Shown here one piece after another: positions 13,301-15,824 of a stretch of 15,824 bases of DNA. Every line of letters begins with the position of its first letter. Position 1 is the stretch's first letter. The translations under genes were made by a program, and so were the position numbers. Origin of the DNA: an uncultured Bacillota bacterium (GTDB lineage: Bacteria; Bacillota; Clostridia; Oscillospirales; Oscillospiraceae); the NCBI GenBank assembly GCA_947383275.1, contig CANDCW010000062.1, positions 1-15,824 on the forward strand, read 5' to 3'. Below the pieces are notes generated by a model, which saw only the letters and a list, made by a program, of their open reading frames with translations, had not been told where the DNA came from and made no database searches.

Positions 13301-15824
13301 TGTCCTGCGGGGTTCCATCGAGCACATAGCCTTCAACGGTCTTGATTTCCCGCACCTTCACGGTGGTGCCTGGTTCGATGCCTTCCAGCACGATCTCTCC
13401 CGCCTTGTCGGTGTAGTACACCCCATCATCCGGGCCGACAGCCGCGCCGGAACCGTCCACCACCTTGAAGCAGACGCCAGAGAGCGGCTCGTTCTCGGTG
13501 CCCTCAATGAATTTGCGGATAATCAGGGTGGTCCCAGGCTCGTTGTCAAAAATCAGGCCGTTGGCGACGCCGGAGCGAACCACGATGTTCTTCGGGGTCT
13601 CATCCAGGATGTAACCCACCGGGGCCTTTTTCTCGGACACCACGATGGTGGAGTTGGGGGCCAGCCCGGTGACGGTCACGGTGCCGTCGGTGCCGGTGGT
13701 GTAAAGGCCGTTATTGGGGCCAATCACATGGCCGGAGCTGTCCCGGACCAGGAACTCAGCGCCTTTCAACGGCTTCTTGGTCACAGCGTCCCGCTTCAAA
13801 ATGGTGAGGGTGCAAAGGGGATCGTCATAAAAGCGGATGGTCTGCGTGTCCCCGGCGTTCACCACCACCGTCTGAGGGGTGGGGTCCTTGCGGTAGTTGT
13901 CCGGGGCGCGTTCCTCAGAAACCACATAGGTGCCGGGGAGCAGCTTGGACAGCACGATCTGGCCGTTTTGGTCGGTGGTATACAGGCCATTGGAGCTGGT
14001 CATGCCCTCATTATCAGGCGTCAGCTCACCGTTGGCGGTCATGATTTTGAACTGAGCGCCAGCCAGGGGCTGCTTGGTCACTTTATCGTACTTCTCAACG
14101 ATAAGCCCACCTTTTCGGGTGTTTTTAATCACAACCGTCTGGGTGTCGCCGCCCTGCCCAATGACAACATTGGTGGAGGGGGTGTCAATGACGTACCCAC
14201 CGTCCGGGGCCTTGATCTCGTTGATGACGTAAGCGCCGGGGGCGAGGTTGGAAATGCGGATCTCGCCCTGGGCGTCGGTGGTGAAAATGCCGTTCTGCGT
14301 CAAGCTGCTGGTGCCGATCACGCCGTCCAGTCCTACCTCGCAGCCCGCCGCCGTGGTGACGCGGAACTCAGCACCGGGCAGGACCTCATTGGTCTGGCTG
14401 TCCCGCTTCTGGATGATGAGCTTGCCTCGAGGCTGGTTCTTGAAGGTCAGAACGCTGGTGCGGCCCTCCTTGATCTGGATGGTCTGCGACTGTGTGTCGA
14501 TGATAAATCCCGGAGGGGCCTGCACCTCGGTGACAATCACGCTCTTACCGGGCTGCAAACCCTCAATGCGGATTTCCCCGTTTTCGTCGGTTCTGAAAAT
14601 GCCGTTACTGTCCCCGATTACTGTTCCATCCGCGTAGGTGATCTTGAACTCAGCGTTCTGGAGGGTGATGCTGGGGTTAGTGGCGCACACCTTCCTGATA
14701 AGAAGGAGGCCGTCCGGCATATTGTCGAAGCGAACGGTGATAACGCTCTGCTCCCCGTTGTCCGCCAGGAAGACCGTTTCGGAGGAGTTGATGATGGAGT
14801 ACCCATCGGCGGGGTCCACTTCCTCCACCACATATGATCCCGGCTCCAGCCCGGTCCACATGGCGACGCCATTTTTGCCTGTCACCTTCTGGCCGATCAC
14901 GGTGCCGCCCGTTCCGCTGGTGCCCGCCAGATAGCGGAGCTGGAAGGTGCATCCGGGCAGGGCCTCATGGGTGACGGAATCATATTTCTCAACAATTATC
15001 GCGTTTTTCGGGGTGTTCTCAAAGGTGACGGTGTGATCTTTGCCCGCCGCCAGATAAATCTCCTGGGTATCGGGCTGCTTGATGGTATAGCCGGGGGCGG
15101 GTTCCAGTTCCTTGATCTTGTACCAGCCCGTTTCCTGCCGCTCCAGGTGAATTTCCCCCTGGGCGTCGGTGTAGAAGGTGCCCAGGTCGTTGTACTCGCC
15201 GGTCTTGGTATCATCGCTGCCGCGCCAGACCTGGAACTTCACGCCCTCAATGGGGCTGCCGGTGATGGAATCCACCTTCTGAATAAACAAATCCGGCTTT
15301 CGCAGGTTGCTCAATTCCAGGGTGGTGGTCTTATTTTCCTCTAAATAGATGGTGTGGACGGTATCGTCGGCCACCCAGCCATTCTTGGGCTTGACCTCCT
15401 GGACGGTATAAGCGCCAGGGTTCAACCCCTCCAGCACGATAAGGCCGTTCTGATCGGTGAAGTGCTGCTCGTCATAGCCGCCGTTGACCTCCGCGATGCG
15501 GAACAGGACGCCGGAGAGGGGTTCGCTGGTCTGCTGGTCGATTTTCAGCAGGCGCAGACCGGGCTTGGTGCTGTTCACAAAGTCCACCACCACGTCTTGA
15601 TCCTTGGTGGCGTCGATCCAGACGGTCTTTCGGTTGTTGGTGTCCAGCAGGTAGGGGGCGGGCACGTCCGTTTCCTCAATTTCATAGCACCCGCTGGGCA
15701 TATCGGACAGGGTGGCCTTGCCGTCCGCCCCCGTCACCACATCGTTCTCATAGCCCAGGTTCACGCCGCGAATGTGGAAGCTGGTGTTGGGGACGGGTTC
15801 GCCGGTCTCGGTGTTCCGCTTGGT
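10341..15824 (-). CDS. Giant multi-CnaB (SpaA-like) surface adhesin, N-terminus beyond window
   Basis: Repeated CnaB/SpaA-type immunoglobulin-like domains fill most of this protein; 1827 residues are visible and the frame stays open at the window edge. I count 16 complete units and one partial unit of about 90-120 residues, each starting (L/I)xIxK and ending with a strand like LTFxNxP. The Lys, the Glu before the APxGY-like turn and the terminal Asn are the residues that form internal isopeptide bonds in such domains. All complete units keep Lys and Glu; one has Asp for Asn. A final domain of about 178 residues (VSITKTGP..., 10344-10877) precedes the end VPSLPKTGY-stop. LPKTG is a sortase motif, but the hydrophobic anchor and basic tail are absent. 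The expected role is an extracellular adhesin promoting contact during conjugation; signal peptide and any binding domain would lie outside the window. Confidence 0.95.
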   Translation of the reverse strand, partial: TKRNTETGEPVPNTSFHIRGVNLGYENDVVTGADGKATLSDMPSGCYEIEETDVPAPYLLDTNNRKTVWIDATKDQDVVVDFVNSTKPGLRLLKIDQQTSEPLSGVLFRIAEVNGGYDEQHFTDQNGLIVLEGLNPGAYTVQEVKPKNGWVADDTVHTIYLEENKTTTLELSNLRKPDLFIQKVDSITGSPIEGVKFQVWRGSDDTKTGEYNDLGTFYTDAQGEIHLERQETGWYKIKELEPAPGYTIKQPDTQEIYLAAGKDHTVTFENTPKNAIIVEKYDSVTHEALPGCTFQLRYLAGTSGTGGTVIGQKVTGKNGVAMWTGLEPGSYVVEEVDPADGYSIINSSETVFLADNGEQSVITVRFDNMPDGLLLIRKVCATNPSITLQNAEFKITYADGTVIGDSNGIFRTDENGEIRIEGLQPGKSVIVTEVQAPPGFIIDTQSQTIQIKEGRTSVLTFKNQPRGKLIIQKRDSQTNEVLPGAEFRVTTAAGCEVGLDGVIGTSSLTQNGIFTTDAQGEIRISNLAPGAYVINEIKAPDGGYVIDTPSTNVVIGQGGDTQTVVIKNTRKGGLIVEKYDKVTKQPLAGAQFKIMTANGELTPDNEGMTSSNGLYTTDQNGQIVLSKLLPGTYVVSEERAPDNYRKDPTPQTVVVNAGDTQTIRFYDDPLCTLTILKRDAVTKKPLKGAEFLVRDSSGHVIGPNNGLYTTGTDGTVTVTGLAPNSTIVVSEKKAPVGYILDETPKNIVVRSGVANGLIFDNEPGTTLIIRKFIEGTENEPLSGVCFKVVDGSGAAVGPDDGVYYTDKAGEIVLEGIEPGTTVKVREIKTVEGYVLDGTPQDIKIVGGQVQQLTFWNKKAGTLVIQKKDKVSGEMISGAQFQLTYANGGYVDNDNGHLSSNGLYITDDKGEIRISGITGIVVAKEVKAAPGYIIDAATQTQTVTVNPLDTQTLTFLNEPLCSLTITKLDSVTGKPVPNTSFAVKDGNGNVLATCTTGKDGTATVTGLVPNSTVVVVETRVPSGYVLNSTPQTIIVRNGSNTVTNSGTGSSGNVPTNPGGSTTTNPGGNTGNGNDLTFENEPKQTLTIHKYIEGTANEPLAGVCFKVVDGSGTPVGPSDGTFYTDSKGEIIIEGLEPGTTITAQEVKTVDGFVLDGTPKSVKIKAGEGVPSLTFWNKRAGELIIRKLDKATGKPLAGVEFELTYAGGGYVDNADGHLSSNGLYTTDAHGEIHISGVTGTIVVRETRTIDGYTIDPATQTQTVKVNPQDTQTLTFYNAPKQTLTIQKYVDGTTDPIQGVTFLVTDSSGQVVGPNNGEYVTDRNGRIVLTDLVPSTTITAKETKTVAGYVLDTTPQSILIKSGTAQTLTFFNKSEGGLELIKVSESDPTQRIPGTTFEIRKMDGALVETVTTGENGRVHVSLDAGNYYAVETEAAQGFKLDATRHDFTVQDGKTTTLTVKNKPFSGILIHKTDSVTGKGIYGVTFLLYDSTNTPIGQYTSDNSGYVYIEGLTDGGRYYLRELENEGYIPDTQMKTVYVKAGETTLIEWKNTPITAQIQITKKSADYNSTNGLPAGTLLEGAVFEIRDKAGNLVDTIRSDSRGVATSKPLPLSRYTIKEVKAPANYGVSDQELTAYLEHPGEIVRFEVTNKALTTGVSITKTGPKQIMAGQPVRYVFSDIANSSNVRLDSFYWRDTLPAEVRLDTVVTGTYNFPGTYKITYRVNGGEPRTLADNLSTSKNYTLAASATALGLASNERVTEIMFVFGQAPAGFAQVEKPMLYCTAVKSIASTSFVNVADVGGVYGGIWVQAVSRWVTNVYGKPVVPSLPKTGY
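11991..12944 (-). repeat. CnaB three-unit block, copy B (units 10-12)
   Basis: This block repeats the order of copy A with GLVPNSTVVVVE (unit 10), EGTANEPLAGVCFKVVDGSG (unit 11) and GGYVDNADGHLSSNGLY (unit 12). It is longer mainly because a Gly/Asn/Thr/Pro-rich linker interrupts unit 10 (about 12606-12716). Confidence 0.8.
12945..13811 (-). repeat. CnaB three-unit block, copy A (units 7-9)
   Basis: Three successive units with distinct signatures: GLAPNSTIVVSE (unit 7), EGTENEPLSGVCFKVVDGSG (unit 8) and GGYVDNDNGHLSSNGLY (unit 9). The same order of signatures recurs in the next three units, showing a block-level duplication rather than single-unit expansion. Confidence 0.8.

Larger units (their letters stand above)
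10878..15824 (-). repeat. Array of 17 CnaB-type repeat units
   Basis: The units are protein-level tandem repeats, mostly diverged. Counting from the window edge, unit 0 is partial and units 1-16 are complete. Each has an initial Lys strand, a central (V/I)xE(V/x)KAPxGY-type segment and a final FxN strand. The array suggests a long rigid stalk stabilised by isopeptide bonds. Confidence 0.88.

Noticed and set aside
9573..14837. A 1754-codon plus-strand open frame antisense to the adhesin and the 9252 gene
   Set aside because: It lies opposite two well-supported genes, contains His/Gly/Val-rich sequence without domains, and repeats only because the CnaB units repeat. GC-rich codon use on the minus strand explains the lack of stops.
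10878..15824. The repetitive region as a CRISPR array or noncoding satellite
   Set aside because: The repeats are diverged, about 270-360 bases long, stay in frame and encode CnaB domains; there are no short identical repeats with unique spacers.

Overview
The window is part of the conjugation module of a GC-rich integrative and conjugative element (ICE) or conjugative plasmid from a Gram-positive host, most likely a gut Clostridia member (Oscillospiraceae/Lachnospiraceae-like). The lineage is inferred. Evidence includes a VirB4 + PrgI + Maff2 + TrbL/VirB6 + VirD4 + PcfB type IV secretion set, small accessory families typical of Firmicutes ICEs (DUF3848, DUF3849, XF1762, SpoVG), strong GGAGG ribosome binding sites, several TTG/GTG starts and a multi-CnaB surface protein. 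No relaxase, integrase, origin of transfer or attachment site is visible, so the element continues beyond both ends.

Almost everything is on the minus strand and is read from high to low coordinates. Upstream block: a giant surface protein with 17 CnaB-type repeats, N-terminus outside the window (10341-15824); an unrecognised soluble protein (9252-10271); PcfB (8736-9215); and the coupling protein VirD4 (6961-8739). Middle: one plus-strand gene (6536-7006) whose end overlaps the end of virD4, with its own sigma-A-like promoter and a minus-strand intrinsic terminator beside it. Downstream block: Maff2 pilin-like protein, TrbL/VirB6-like membrane protein, SpoVG-family protein, XF1762-family protein, DUF3848-DUF3849 fusion, DUF3849 protein, DUF3848 protein, PrgI, and VirB4, whose C-terminus lies outside the window (1-1864).

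VirD4 and PcfB should bring DNA to the channel. VirB4 powers assembly. Maff2, PrgI and TrbL form membrane parts. The CnaB protein probably mediates contact between cells or with a surface. Most junctions in the downstream block overlap or abut (ATGA, TAATG, TAA-TTG), which implies tight translational coupling.

The most unusual signal is a short C-terminal tail, KPS(I/V)(K/R)xxL or a close variant, on six otherwise different proteins of this cluster. In three of them the tail is also conserved as DNA, and its last codons (R/K-E-A/V-R-stop) provide the Shine-Dalgarno sequence of the next gene. Other notable points are an LPKTG motif that ends the giant adhesin without any membrane anchor, a duplicated three-repeat block in that adhesin, and the antisense gene nested in the conjugation operon.
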